Shown here: one piece after another, positions 42,574 through 50,021 of the stretch
Layout of the letters: each line of letters begins with the position of its first letter
Numbering within the stretch: position 1 is the stretch's first letter
Source of the DNA: Geomonas propionica
GTDB taxonomy: Bacteria > Desulfobacterota > Desulfuromonadia > Geobacterales > Geobacteraceae
Reading direction: 5' to 3'
Length of the DNA stretch: 64,000 nucleotides
Assembly: GCF_016458235.1 (NCBI RefSeq)
Contig: NZ_JAEMHK010000002.1
Span: forward strand, 372,001 to 436,000
Program-made: the position numbers and the translations under genes
Notes under the pieces: generated by a model
What the model was told of the DNA's origin: nothing
Databases searched by the model: none
Seen by the model: the letters and a program-made list of their open reading frames with translations, nothing else

Positions 42574-43644
42574 TTAAAACAGGGTCCCGACGATGGAGCC
42601 GAGCACCGAAATCGGGCCGGTGTCCCCCAGCCCCTCCATGGCGCGCTCCGCCTTCTTGAGGGTCGCCGTGGTGTCGCGGTAGAGCTGGTCCTCGTTGACA
42701 AGCTTGCCTATGGTACCCTGGCCGGAGTTGATCTTCTGGGTGATCTCCTTCACGTTCTTGGAGGCGTCGCGCAGCTCGGTATAGAGACTTTCGTCGTACA
42801 CCAGCTTGCCCAGGGTCCCCTCACCCTTGTTGATCTTGGCGGTGATGTCCTTCACGTCCTTCATGCCGGCGTTCAGGTCCTTCACGCCGCTGCGGAGGTC
42901 CTTGATCAGTGCGGAAGCGTCGTTATAGACGGTTTCGTCGTTGACCAGCTTGCCGAGCGTCCCCTCCCCCTTCTCGATCTTGGTAGAGACCACCTTGAGG
43001 CTGTTCACCGCGCTTGAGGCATCGTCGTAGAGCTTGCGGTCATTCAGGAGCATGGCCAGCGAGCCTTCACCGCGGTCCATCTTGCCGGTGATGCTGCTGA
43101 TGTTGGAGAGGGCGTCCCTCAGGTTGCCGCGGTTCTCATCCAGCATGCCCGAAACCTTCTTCAGCACATCCTCCTGGTTCTTGTTCAGGTTGTTGATCAG
43201 AACCTTGGTGTCCTTCACCACGTCGGAGAGGTTATCCACGATGATATCGATATTGGCGACATCCTTGCCCTTGACCGTCCCCCCCTCGGGGAGCAACGCC
43301 GCGTTGGGCGAGCCGAAGGAAAGACCCAGGAACTGCCCGCCCAAAAGGTTGGTGAGCCTCAGGCCCGCAACCGTATCCACCTTGATGCGGGTATCCGGTT
43401 TCACCTCGAAGTCGATCTCGATCTTGTCGTTCAAGACGATGATCTTGGTGATGCGACCGACATCGACACCCGCCAGGCGGACCGGGTCGCCCACCTTAAG
43501 GCCGGTGATGCTGGTGAGGTAGGTCTTGTACATGATCTTCTTTTCGAAGGGGTTCCACTTCTCCCCGACCTCGAGCAGCACGCCCAGGATGATGAGGCCG
43601 AACACGAAGAACATGCCGACTTTTTTCTCAACTGACAGAGCCAT
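42574..43644 (-). CDS. mlaD: MlaD/MCE-domain lipid-transport protein
   Basis: A 356-residue protein with an N-terminal membrane segment (residues 11-26) and an MCE domain (about 38-115, VGDPVRLAGVDVGRI...LTNLLGGQFLGLSFG). A long helical C-terminus holds repeated units of the form KI-GEGTLGKLV-DE--Y: IEKGEGTLGKLVNDETVY, INKGEGTLGKLVYDESLY and INSGQGTIGKLVNEDQLY, plus a diverged first copy. MCE proteins form hexameric rings that pass phospholipids across the periplasm. It lies 36 bases after mlaE. No Mla ATPase is adjacent. Confidence 0.92.
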   Translation of the reverse strand: MALSVEKKVGMFFVFGLIILGVLLEVGEKWNPFEKKIMYKTYLTSITGLKVGDPVRLAGVDVGRITKIIVLNDKIEIDFEVKPDTRIKVDTVAGLRLTNLLGGQFLGLSFGSPNAALLPEGGTVKGKDVANIDIIVDNLSDVVKDTKVLINNLNKNQEDVLKKVSGMLDENRGNLRDALSNISSITGKMDRGEGSLAMLLNDRKLYDDASSAVNSLKVVSTKIEKGEGTLGKLVNDETVYNDASALIKDLRSGVKDLNAGMKDVKDITAKINKGEGTLGKLVYDESLYTELRDASKNVKEITQKINSGQGTIGKLVNEDQLYRDTTATLKKAERAMEGLGDTGPISVLGSIVGTLF

Positions 43645-43680
43645 ATATCTCTTCCTCCGGAAACGGAAAACGTAAAAGTG

Positions 43681-44457
43681 CTACATGAGCAGCCTGGTCA
43701 GGATGTAATCGGCGACCAGGATAAGCATGAACGAGAGCACGACGGACCTGGTGGTGGACTGACCGATCCCCCTGGCGCCGCCGGAAGTGGCGAAGCCGAC
43801 GTAGCAGCAGACCAGGGCGATGATGCCCCCAAAGCACATGGACTTGGTGAGACCGATGCCGATCTCCTTCATCTTCAGGGCGGCGGTGAGGCTGTCGTAG
43901 TAGGTCGCGTAAGAAACGAAGATCTGCGGGTGCAGGTTACTGATCAACGCGCCGCCGATGATGCCGATCAGGTCCGAGTAGAGCACCAGGGCCGGCACGC
44001 AGATGATGCAGGCGATGAAGCGCGGCATGGCGAGATAACGGACCGGGTCGATGTCGAGCGTTTTCAGCGCGTCGATTTCCTCGTACACGGTCATAACCCC
44101 CAGCTCGGCCGCCATAGCGGAACCGCAGCGCCCGGCAACGAGAAAGCTGGTCATGACCGGCCCCAGTTCGCGCACCATGGAGTGGCCGACGATGGCGCCG
44201 ATGATGTTCTGCCCGCCGTACTTCTGCAGCTCCACACCGGTCTGCAGGGCGAGCACCATCCCTACGAAAAAGGCCATTACCGAGGCGACCGGCAGTGTGT
44301 CCCAGCCGATGACGGCCATCTGGGTCAGGATGCTGGGGATATTGCGGGGCGCCTCGCGTATGAAATACACGACCTTGCCCATGAGGATGGTCATCTCCCC
44401 CAGCACCTGGTAGAAGTAGAGCACCCTCTTGCCTAGCGGTTCAAAAACTTGGCTCAC
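43681..44457 (-). CDS. mlaE: MlaE-type ABC permease
   Basis: A 258-residue integral membrane permease. Characteristic motifs are VALQTGVELQKYGGQN (in part), VREMGPV-like VRELGPVMTSFLVAGRCGSA, MAAELGVMTVYEEIDAL and YLAMPRFIACIICVPAL. It forms the membrane channel of the MCE transporter and needs an ATPase partner, which is not encoded here. Its start overlaps the 515-residue gene by four bases, coupling the two. Confidence 0.93.
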   Translation of the reverse strand: MSQVFEPLGKRVLYFYQVLGEMTILMGKVVYFIREAPRNIPSILTQMAVIGWDTLPVASVMAFFVGMVLALQTGVELQKYGGQNIIGAIVGHSMVRELGPVMTSFLVAGRCGSAMAAELGVMTVYEEIDALKTLDIDPVRYLAMPRFIACIICVPALVLYSDLIGIIGGALISNLHPQIFVSYATYYDSLTAALKMKEIGIGLTKSMCFGGIIALVCCYVGFATSGGARGIGQSTTRSVVLSFMLILVADYILTRLLM

Positions 44458-46001
44458 TTATCCCCCCATTTCAGTCCGAAGGGGAGCCAGAAGAGGCTCA
44501 ACTCCTCTTGCCCGCCATCGCGCTTCAGGCTTACCAGCCCCTTCAGGAATTTCAGTTCCCTCTCCTTGGCCGCGTCGCGGTAGGAGATGAACGGGAAGAA
44601 CTCGTAGGCGAGGTCGTTGCCGCGCCGTTCATGCCAGAACAGGTTCCAGAGCAGGGTGGACGTCGAGTTGCCCCCTTGGTCCCAGCGTCTCTGGTAGATG
44701 CGCCACAAGGGCGCCCAATCCTTCTCGATCCCTTCCTTGTCGAGGATCGGCTCGACCGGCGCGGGGAAGGAGAAGGAAGAGACCCCCTCGGGGGATTGCC
44801 GATACAAAAACAACGGCCACATGGCGGTGCGGCGCCGCTCGTTGCCCTCTTTGGGCCAGAGCTCGTGGTTATCGCGGTACAGGAAGAACAGTATCCGGTC
44901 CTGGTCCTGCGTGAAGTTTTCCGACTTCAGCTCCTCGTGCCTGTACAGCGGCCACAGGTACCAGCTCTTCTCGCCGCCGGCGAAGGTCTCGTGGGAGTAG
45001 AACGGGAGGAAGCTGTCGCTGTTTTTCTTTTCGCCGCGCACCTTGGTGAAGAAAGGCCAGAAGTAGTCCACCTCCTCCTGCTTCTTGCCGCGGTCCTCGG
45101 TGTAGCCGAAGAAAGGCCAGAGGTAGCTGCGCGAGGTCTTTTTGGGCGAGTCGGTGGAGGCGTAGAGCGGGAAGATGAACTTCCTCCGCGTCGGGTTCTC
45201 TGTGTTGAGTCCGGTGCTCTCCGAGGTGTAGAAGGGCCAGAGCACGAAACGCTTTTCGTAGACGCCGGTCTTGTGCGACTCTCCGTAGAGCGGGAAGACG
45301 TCGAAGCCCGATTCGTTCTCACCCGAGGTGGTGGCGAAGAAGGGCCAGAGGTAGTGCCTGGTGGTAGTCCCCTTCTTCACCGTGCTGCCGTAAAGCGGGA
45401 ACATCACGAAGTGGTACTCGTCGCGCCAGAACCGGTCGTAGATATTACCGTAGACCGGGAAAAAGGCGCGGTAGTGGCCGTGGCGCTGCGAGTCGCCGGA
45501 GATGTAGAACGGAAAGAGCATGGTCGACTTTTCCCGTTCCGGCTCCGTTTCCTGCTTCCGGTAACTGGAGGTCCTGAAGAGCTGCAGCACCTCGAAGTTG
45601 TCCGCCTCGGGGGTCTTTTCCTGGGTTGCCACCGGATAGAGGTAATAGGAAGAGGAGGCCTGCTCCTTGGCGTGACTGGTCGTGTAGAACAGGGGACGCA
45701 GGGCGATGTCCCTGTCGTCGCCGTTTTTCTGGTACTTGAACAGCGGCCCGAGGATGGCGAGGTTGCTGAAGCGCTCCTTCGGGCTCTCGCGGTAGTCGAT
45801 CAGGGGCCACAGGGTGAAGATGGTCCCTTTCTGCTCAGGCGCCGGCTCAGCCTTCTGCTCAGCCTTCTGCTCAGCCTTCTGCTCAGCCTTCTGCTCAGCC
45901 GGTGATTCAGGCTTTGGCACCGGCTGGGGCTCGGCGCAGGCCACCGTTGCCAGGAATAGCAGAGCCGACGACGCAGTTATGGACAGCGTGGAACGTGTCA
46001 T
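44454..46001 (-). CDS. Exported protein with repeated aromatic WPFF/WPLY motifs
   Basis: A 515-residue protein with a signal peptide (cleaved near residue 23, VACAEPQP) and an AEQK repeat at about 36-51. Roughly fifteen copies of a strand motif such as LWPLIDY, ALRPLFY, LFPFYIS, FPVYGN, FPLYGS, YLWPFF and FLPFYSH follow. The spacing is about 25-30 residues. Alternating aromatic and polar residues resemble an outer-membrane beta-barrel or a repeat propeller. The gene is translationally coupled to mlaE, so a role in lipid delivery or export is suggested. I do not recognise the family. Confidence 0.8.
   Translation of the reverse strand: MTRSTLSITASSALLFLATVACAEPQPVPKPESPAEQKAEQKAEQKAEQKAEPAPEQKGTIFTLWPLIDYRESPKERFSNLAILGPLFKYQKNGDDRDIALRPLFYTTSHAKEQASSSYYLYPVATQEKTPEADNFEVLQLFRTSSYRKQETEPEREKSTMLFPFYISGDSQRHGHYRAFFPVYGNIYDRFWRDEYHFVMFPLYGSTVKKGTTTRHYLWPFFATTSGENESGFDVFPLYGESHKTGVYEKRFVLWPFYTSESTGLNTENPTRRKFIFPLYASTDSPKKTSRSYLWPFFGYTEDRGKKQEEVDYFWPFFTKVRGEKKNSDSFLPFYSHETFAGGEKSWYLWPLYRHEELKSENFTQDQDRILFFLYRDNHELWPKEGNERRRTAMWPLFLYRQSPEGVSSFSFPAPVEPILDKEGIEKDWAPLWRIYQRRWDQGGNSTSTLLWNLFWHERRGNDLAYEFFPFISYRDAAKERELKFLKGLVSLKRDGGQEELSLFWLPFGLKWGDK
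45845..45900. repeat. Twelve-base in-frame tandem repeat
   Basis: GCTCAGCCTTCT is repeated four times plus a partial unit and encodes AEQK repeats right after the signal peptide of the 515-residue protein. The copies are nearly identical, so copy number could vary. Confidence 0.85.
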
Positions 46002-46212
46002 GTACCTCTTACAAACTTACTTATTGTGTTGGATTTCGGATAGTAACTGCTGCAAACAGACATAGTCAATCAAAATATAGTCTGGATGGCAGACAGCAAT
46101 GAATCTTGAGCAGGAGCTTCTAGACAATTTGGGCTCCTGCAGCCTCAATCAAAAACGCCACGCGAAAGTTATGCCACTTCTTCGGCAAATGTCCAGCATT
46201 GAAACGAAAAAC

Positions 46213-46246
46213 AGCGAGGCAGGAAACGTTTGTCTCCTGCCTCGCT
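46213..46246 (-). terminator. leuD terminator
   Basis: AGCGAGGCAGGA and TCCTGCCTCGCT form a perfect 12-bp stem. On the minus strand the hairpin is followed by GTTTTTCGTTTC. It lies 32 bases after leuD stops. Confidence 0.88.
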
Positions 46247-46277
46247 ATATGATGATGTACTGTGACTGCGTTACCGA

Positions 46278-46805
46278 TCAGTACTTGCTATCCGCGTAGT
46301 CAACCCAGCCGCCGGCAAGAACCAGCGCCTTGTCAAACGGAGAGATTTCAAACTGCATCGACTCTTCCCGTCCTCCCCCCTTGATGGTGAGGGTGGTGTT
46401 AGCCACGTCCACTTCGATGGCCACGTCGGCCGCGCCGGCGTAGCTGAAGAGCTGGTCGATCTTCTCCGGGGAGAGCTCGATGGCCGCCATGCCGCAGTTG
46501 AACATGTTCTGGCGGAAGATCCTGGCGAAGGACTGGGCGATGACCACGTTGATGCCGTTCACCTCGAAGACCCAGGGGGCGTGCTCACGGGAGGAGCCGC
46601 AGCCGAAGTTGGCGCGGGTCACCACGGCGCCGGCGCCGAAGGTTTTGTCGCTCTTGGGGTCGAAGCCCGGGAGTTTGAGGTCCTCCAGGAGGTACGGCTT
46701 GAGGTCCTCCTTGGTGATTTCGGTCAGGTACTTGGCCGGGATGATCTCGTCGGTGTTTATGTCGCTACGGTCCAGAAAAAGGGCCGGGCCACCAAATGTT
46801 TTCAT
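46278..46805 (-). CDS. leuD: 3-Isopropylmalate dehydratase small subunit
   Basis: A 175-residue LeuD-type swivel domain. The family motifs GGPALFLDRSDINTDEIIPAKYL, NFGCGSSREHAPW and AQSFARIFRQNMFNCGM are intact. With LeuC it interconverts 2- and 3-isopropylmalate in leucine synthesis. GGAGATC precedes the ATG. It follows leuC by about 116 bases holding a GCGGGAGCTCCCGC palindrome. Confidence 0.96.
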   Translation of the reverse strand: MKTFGGPALFLDRSDINTDEIIPAKYLTEITKEDLKPYLLEDLKLPGFDPKSDKTFGAGAVVTRANFGCGSSREHAPWVFEVNGINVVIAQSFARIFRQNMFNCGMAAIELSPEKIDQLFSYAGAADVAIEVDVANTTLTIKGGGREESMQFEISPFDKALVLAGGWVDYADSKY

Positions 46806-46921
46806 ATGTGATCTCCTAGTCTAGCGGGAGCTCCCGCATTTTCGTTGTCAGTTTGCAATGGTCGCTGTTCAATGGCAATGACACGCGTCGTTGTCAATTG
46901 TCAATTACCACTGTCATTTGC

Positions 46922-48205
46922 TTACAAGTACTTGCGCGGGTCGGCAAGCTTGCCTTCGATGGCGGAGGCGGCGGCGGTCGCCGGCGAGAGCAGGTGCACC
47001 ATGCCCCCCTTGCCCATCCTGCCCATGAAGTTGCGGTTGGTGGTGGAGGCGCAGACCTCGCCCTCGGCCAGGACGCCGTTGCTCATGCCGAGGCAGGCGC
47101 CGCAGGTCGGGTTGGTGACGCAGAAGCCGGCGTCCATGAAGATCTGGATCAGCCCCTCGGCCACAGCATCCTTGTAGATCTGCGGGGTTGCCGGCGACAG
47201 GATGGCGCGCACATTCGGCGCGATCTTCTTTCCCTTGAGGATTTGGGCCGCGACCCTCAGGTCCTCGAGGCGGCCGTTGGTGCAAGAACCGAGGTAGACC
47301 TGGTCCACCGGCTGGCCGGCCATTTCGTCGATGCTCTTCACCTGGTCCGGCTTGTAGCCGAAAGTGCAGAGCGGGGTCAGGTTGGAGAGGTCGAGATCGA
47401 TCACCTTGTCATACTCGGCGTCGGCGTCGGAGACCCACTTGCTGTACTCGGCGACCGCCGCTTCCTTGGAAGCGAAGGAGTCGGAGATGAAGGGCCAGAG
47501 GTACTCCACGGTGACGCGGTCCGGGGCGCAGATGCCGGAGGTGCCGCCCGCCTCGATGGCCATGTTGCACAGGGTCATCCTGGACTCCATGGTCATGCCG
47601 TCAACGATGGGGCCGCCGAACTCGATGACCCGGTCGGTGGCGCCGTTCACGGTCAGCTCGCCGATGACGCGCAGGATGGCGTCCTTCGCGTACACCCCTT
47701 TGGGGAGGGTGCCGTTCAGGTTGATCCTGATGGTCTTCGGCTCGCGGAAGGCGCAGACTCCCTTCAGTATCCCCACCTCCAGGTCGGTGGTGCCGACGCC
47801 GGCTGCAAAGGCGCCGAAAGCGCCGTGGGTGCAGGTGTGGGAGTCACCCATGATCACGGTGTTGCCGGGGCGGATGAACCCCTTCTCCGGGAACAGCGCG
47901 TGGCAGACGCCGTTGGCGCCGATGTCGAAGAAGTCCTTGATATCGTGGCGGCGCGCCCAGTCCCTGAGCATCTTGGCCTGGGTGGCCGTCTTGGAGTCCT
48001 TGCTCGGGGTGACGTGGTCGATAACGGCTTTGATCTTGGTGGTGTCAAAGACCCGGTCCTTGCCGCGTGCCATGAGGTCGGCGATGGCGATGGGGGTGGT
48101 GATCTCGTGGCACATCACCACGTCGATGCCGAGCACCTTGGTTCCTGCAAAAGGCTCATCAACCAGATGGGCCGCGAATATCTTTTGAGCCGTAGTCATA
48201 CCCAT
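46922..48205 (-). CDS. leuC: 3-Isopropylmalate dehydratase large subunit
   Basis: A 427-residue aconitase-fold subunit binding a [4Fe-4S] cluster with Cys in YLGSCTNGR and CVTNPTCGAC, together with MGDSHTCTHGAFG and STTNRNFMGRMG active-site motifs. It is of the shorter homoaconitase/archaeal-bacterial LeuC group. The start MGMTTAQKIFA follows GGAAGC. It is read leftward toward leuD and is divergent from the LOG gene. Confidence 0.96.
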   Translation of the reverse strand: MGMTTAQKIFAAHLVDEPFAGTKVLGIDVVMCHEITTPIAIADLMARGKDRVFDTTKIKAVIDHVTPSKDSKTATQAKMLRDWARRHDIKDFFDIGANGVCHALFPEKGFIRPGNTVIMGDSHTCTHGAFGAFAAGVGTTDLEVGILKGVCAFREPKTIRINLNGTLPKGVYAKDAILRVIGELTVNGATDRVIEFGGPIVDGMTMESRMTLCNMAIEAGGTSGICAPDRVTVEYLWPFISDSFASKEAAVAEYSKWVSDADAEYDKVIDLDLSNLTPLCTFGYKPDQVKSIDEMAGQPVDQVYLGSCTNGRLEDLRVAAQILKGKKIAPNVRAILSPATPQIYKDAVAEGLIQIFMDAGFCVTNPTCGACLGMSNGVLAEGEVCASTTNRNFMGRMGKGGMVHLLSPATAAASAIEGKLADPRKYL

Positions 48206-48309
48206 AAATTGCGCTTCCTTATAAAGGTTGGAATGGTTTTTCACAGCAGCCAAGATAATAAAATAACGACAACAAATCAAACTAATAATTGTTCAATGTT
48301 ATTAAACAT

Positions 48310-48337
48310 TTGCCTGTAGATACACCCGTGCTATAAT
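48310..48337 (+). promoter_or_regulatory. Sigma70-like promoter of the LOG-family gene
   Basis: TTGCCT and TATAAT are spaced by 16 bases, ending 29 bases before the ATG at 48367, with a GGGAG ribosome-binding site between. Confidence 0.65.
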
Positions 48338-48366
48338 GGCCCCCTCAATCCAACAGGGAGTCCCTT

Positions 48367-49395
48367 ATGCAACTTCGTTTCAACAGAACAAACAGTGAAA
48401 TCGACCAGATGATTGATGATCTGATGCAGAAGGCCGGAGGGGTGCACCACCCCGAACAGACGCGCGAGATGATTATCGCAGCTCTCAAGGCGGGACAGGA
48501 CACGAGTTACCTGGCGGACCTGAAGCTTTTAAGCAACACCATGAAGGAGATGCGCTACACCACCACGGTCTTCGCGCCCTACCGCAACAAGAAGAAGGTC
48601 ACCATCTTCGGCTCGGCGCGCACCAGCCCCGAGGAAGAGATGTACCAAAAGTGCATCAAGTTCAGCCGGCTGCTGGCGGACAAGGGGTACATGATCATCA
48701 CCGGCGGTGGCGGCGGCATCATGCAGGCGGGCAACGAAGGGGCCGGGAGCGAGGCATCCTTTGCCGCCAACATCAAGCTCCCCTTCGAGCAGAGCGCCAA
48801 CCCGATCATGCTGAAGAACCCGAGGCTCATCACCTACAAGTACTTCTTCAACCGCAAGGTGGCCTTCGTAAAGGAATCCGACGCCATCGCCGTGTTCCCG
48901 GGAGGCTTCGGGACGCTGGACGAAGCCATGGAGGTGTTCACCCTGGTCCAAACCGGCAAGACCAGCCCCAAACCGCTGGTTCTGGTCGACGACGAGGAAG
49001 GATACTGGGAACACTTCTTCCGCTTTATCAAGGAAAGGCTGCTGGTTATGGGCTTCATTTCCGCCGAAGACTTCTCCATCTTCACCATCACCAAAAGCTA
49101 CGAAGAAGCCGTCCAGGTCATCGACGACTTCTACACCAACTATCATTCTATTCGTTTCGTCAATGGCGACCTGATCATCCGGCTCACCAAGGTTCTCACG
49201 CCCGAACAGATCGAAATGCTGGAAAACGAATTCCCGGAATTGAGATTAGAAGGAAGCCGCATCGAACTCATTAGTGCCCGCCCGGAGGAGGCAGACGAAC
49301 CGGATCTGCTTGATCTGCCGCGCATCTCGCTTCGGTTCCACCACCAGCACTACGGGCTGCTCATTGCCTTCATTAGGAGGTTAAACACCTTTTAG
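48367..49395 (+). CDS. LOG-family Rossmann-fold protein
   Basis: A 342-residue protein with the nucleotide-binding motifs VTIFGSARTSPEEE, MIITGGGGGIMQAGNEGA and PGGFGTLDEAMEVF. These are the signature of LOG (lysine decarboxylase-like) proteins, which act as cytokinin-type nucleotide phosphoribohydrolases or nucleotide-monophosphate glycosidases. An about 80-residue N-terminal helical extension and a C-terminal extension (after about 255) make it longer than the minimal LOG enzymes, so its substrate is not assured. GGGAG precedes ATG 48367. Confidence 0.9.
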   Translation: MQLRFNRTNSEIDQMIDDLMQKAGGVHHPEQTREMIIAALKAGQDTSYLADLKLLSNTMKEMRYTTTVFAPYRNKKKVTIFGSARTSPEEEMYQKCIKFSRLLADKGYMIITGGGGGIMQAGNEGAGSEASFAANIKLPFEQSANPIMLKNPRLITYKYFFNRKVAFVKESDAIAVFPGGFGTLDEAMEVFTLVQTGKTSPKPLVLVDDEEGYWEHFFRFIKERLLVMGFISAEDFSIFTITKSYEEAVQVIDDFYTNYHSIRFVNGDLIIRLTKVLTPEQIEMLENEFPELRLEGSRIELISARPEEADEPDLLDLPRISLRFHHQHYGLLIAFIRRLNTF

Positions 49396-49433
49396 TAGAG
49401 GCTCTTTGAAAAAAACGTTTTGTAAATATTTTC

Positions 49434-49462
49434 TTGACAAGGTTATTACACGATGTTAATTT
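49434..49462 (+). promoter_or_regulatory. Candidate promoter of the cold-shock gene
   Basis: A perfect TTGACA (49434-49439) is followed 17 bases later by TAATTT, a weak -10. The transcript would start about 150 bases before the ATG, giving the long leader usual in cold-shock genes. Confidence 0.45.
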
Positions 49463-49616
49463 TTATTGCAGCAGCTAGTTCTGGAAGTTTGCCGCGCCGA
49501 AAAGCCAAAGGGTTCCCACCACTTTGAGCCATTTCCAGCCAAAGAACCTTCCGGAAATTGCAGCATCAAACGTAGATCCGGCAGAGTCCCGGAGGTTAGA
49601 AAAAGGAGGCAGGACA

Positions 49617-49820
49617 ATGGCACAGGGCAAGGTTAAATGGTTCAACGACGCGAAAGGATTCGGCTTCATCGAGCAGGAGAACGGCGAGGACGTGTTCGTG
49701 CACTTCTCCGCAATCACCGGGGAAGGCTTCAAGTCCCTGGCTGAAGGGGAATCGGTCTCCTTTGACGTGACCAACGGGCCGAAAGGTCTGCAGGCTGCGA
49801 ACGTCAAAAAGATAGGCTAA
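49617..49820 (+). CDS. Cold-shock domain protein
   Basis: A 67-residue single OB-fold CSD. The RNA-binding motifs [15 protein letters not shown] (RNP1) and DVFVHFSAI (RNP2) are intact. It binds single-stranded RNA or DNA as a chaperone. AAAGGAGG stands eight bases before ATG 49617. A strong terminator follows. Confidence 0.97.
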   Translation: MAQGKVKWFNDAKGFGFIEQENGEDVFVHFSAITGEGFKSLAEGESVSFDVTNGPKGLQAANVKKIG

Positions 49821-49838
49821 TAGTTAGCCTCAAGCGTC

Positions 49839-49874
49839 AAAAAGGCCCCGCCGGAATCCCGGCGGGGCCTTTTT
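49839..49874 (+). terminator. Cold-shock gene terminator
   Basis: AAAAAGGCCCCGCCGG and CCGGCGGGGCCTTTTT form a 16-bp stem with an AATC loop and a T tract. Confidence 0.93.
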
Positions 49875-49924
49875 TTGTCGTTAAACCCGACACTCTTTAA
49901 ACTCACACTTCTTGTCAGGCAAGA

Positions 49925-49951
49925 CCTGTAGGGGCGAATAAACATTCGCCC
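49925..49951. repeat. GGGGCGAAT dispersed repeat, copy 2
   Basis: CCTGTAGGGGCGAATAAACA followed by TTCGCCC. The second copy, in the opposite direction, is at 41530-41557. Confidence 0.8.
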
Positions 49952-49978
49952 GCCTCTTCAAAAGCGCCCCCCGTTGTT

Positions 49979-50015
49979 CTCCCCTCGCCCTATGGGAGAG
50001 GGGCAGGGGTGAGGG
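49979..50015. repeat. CCCTC/GAGGG palindromic repeat
   Basis: CTCCCCTCGCCC and the complementary GGGAGAGGGGCAGGGGTGAG (in parts) sit just after the metalloprotease stop. It belongs to the same style as the element at 32129-32220. Confidence 0.55.
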
Positions 50016-50021
50016 ATCCCC

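Noticed and set aside
46099-46299. A 66-residue plus-strand ORF between leuD and the WPFF gene
   Set aside because: It covers the leuD terminator hairpin, has no ribosome-binding site and shows no protein-like pattern.
49475-49807. A 110-residue frame antisense to the cold-shock gene
   Set aside because: The plus-strand CSD with RNP1 and RNP2 and a strong ribosome-binding site is clearly the gene.
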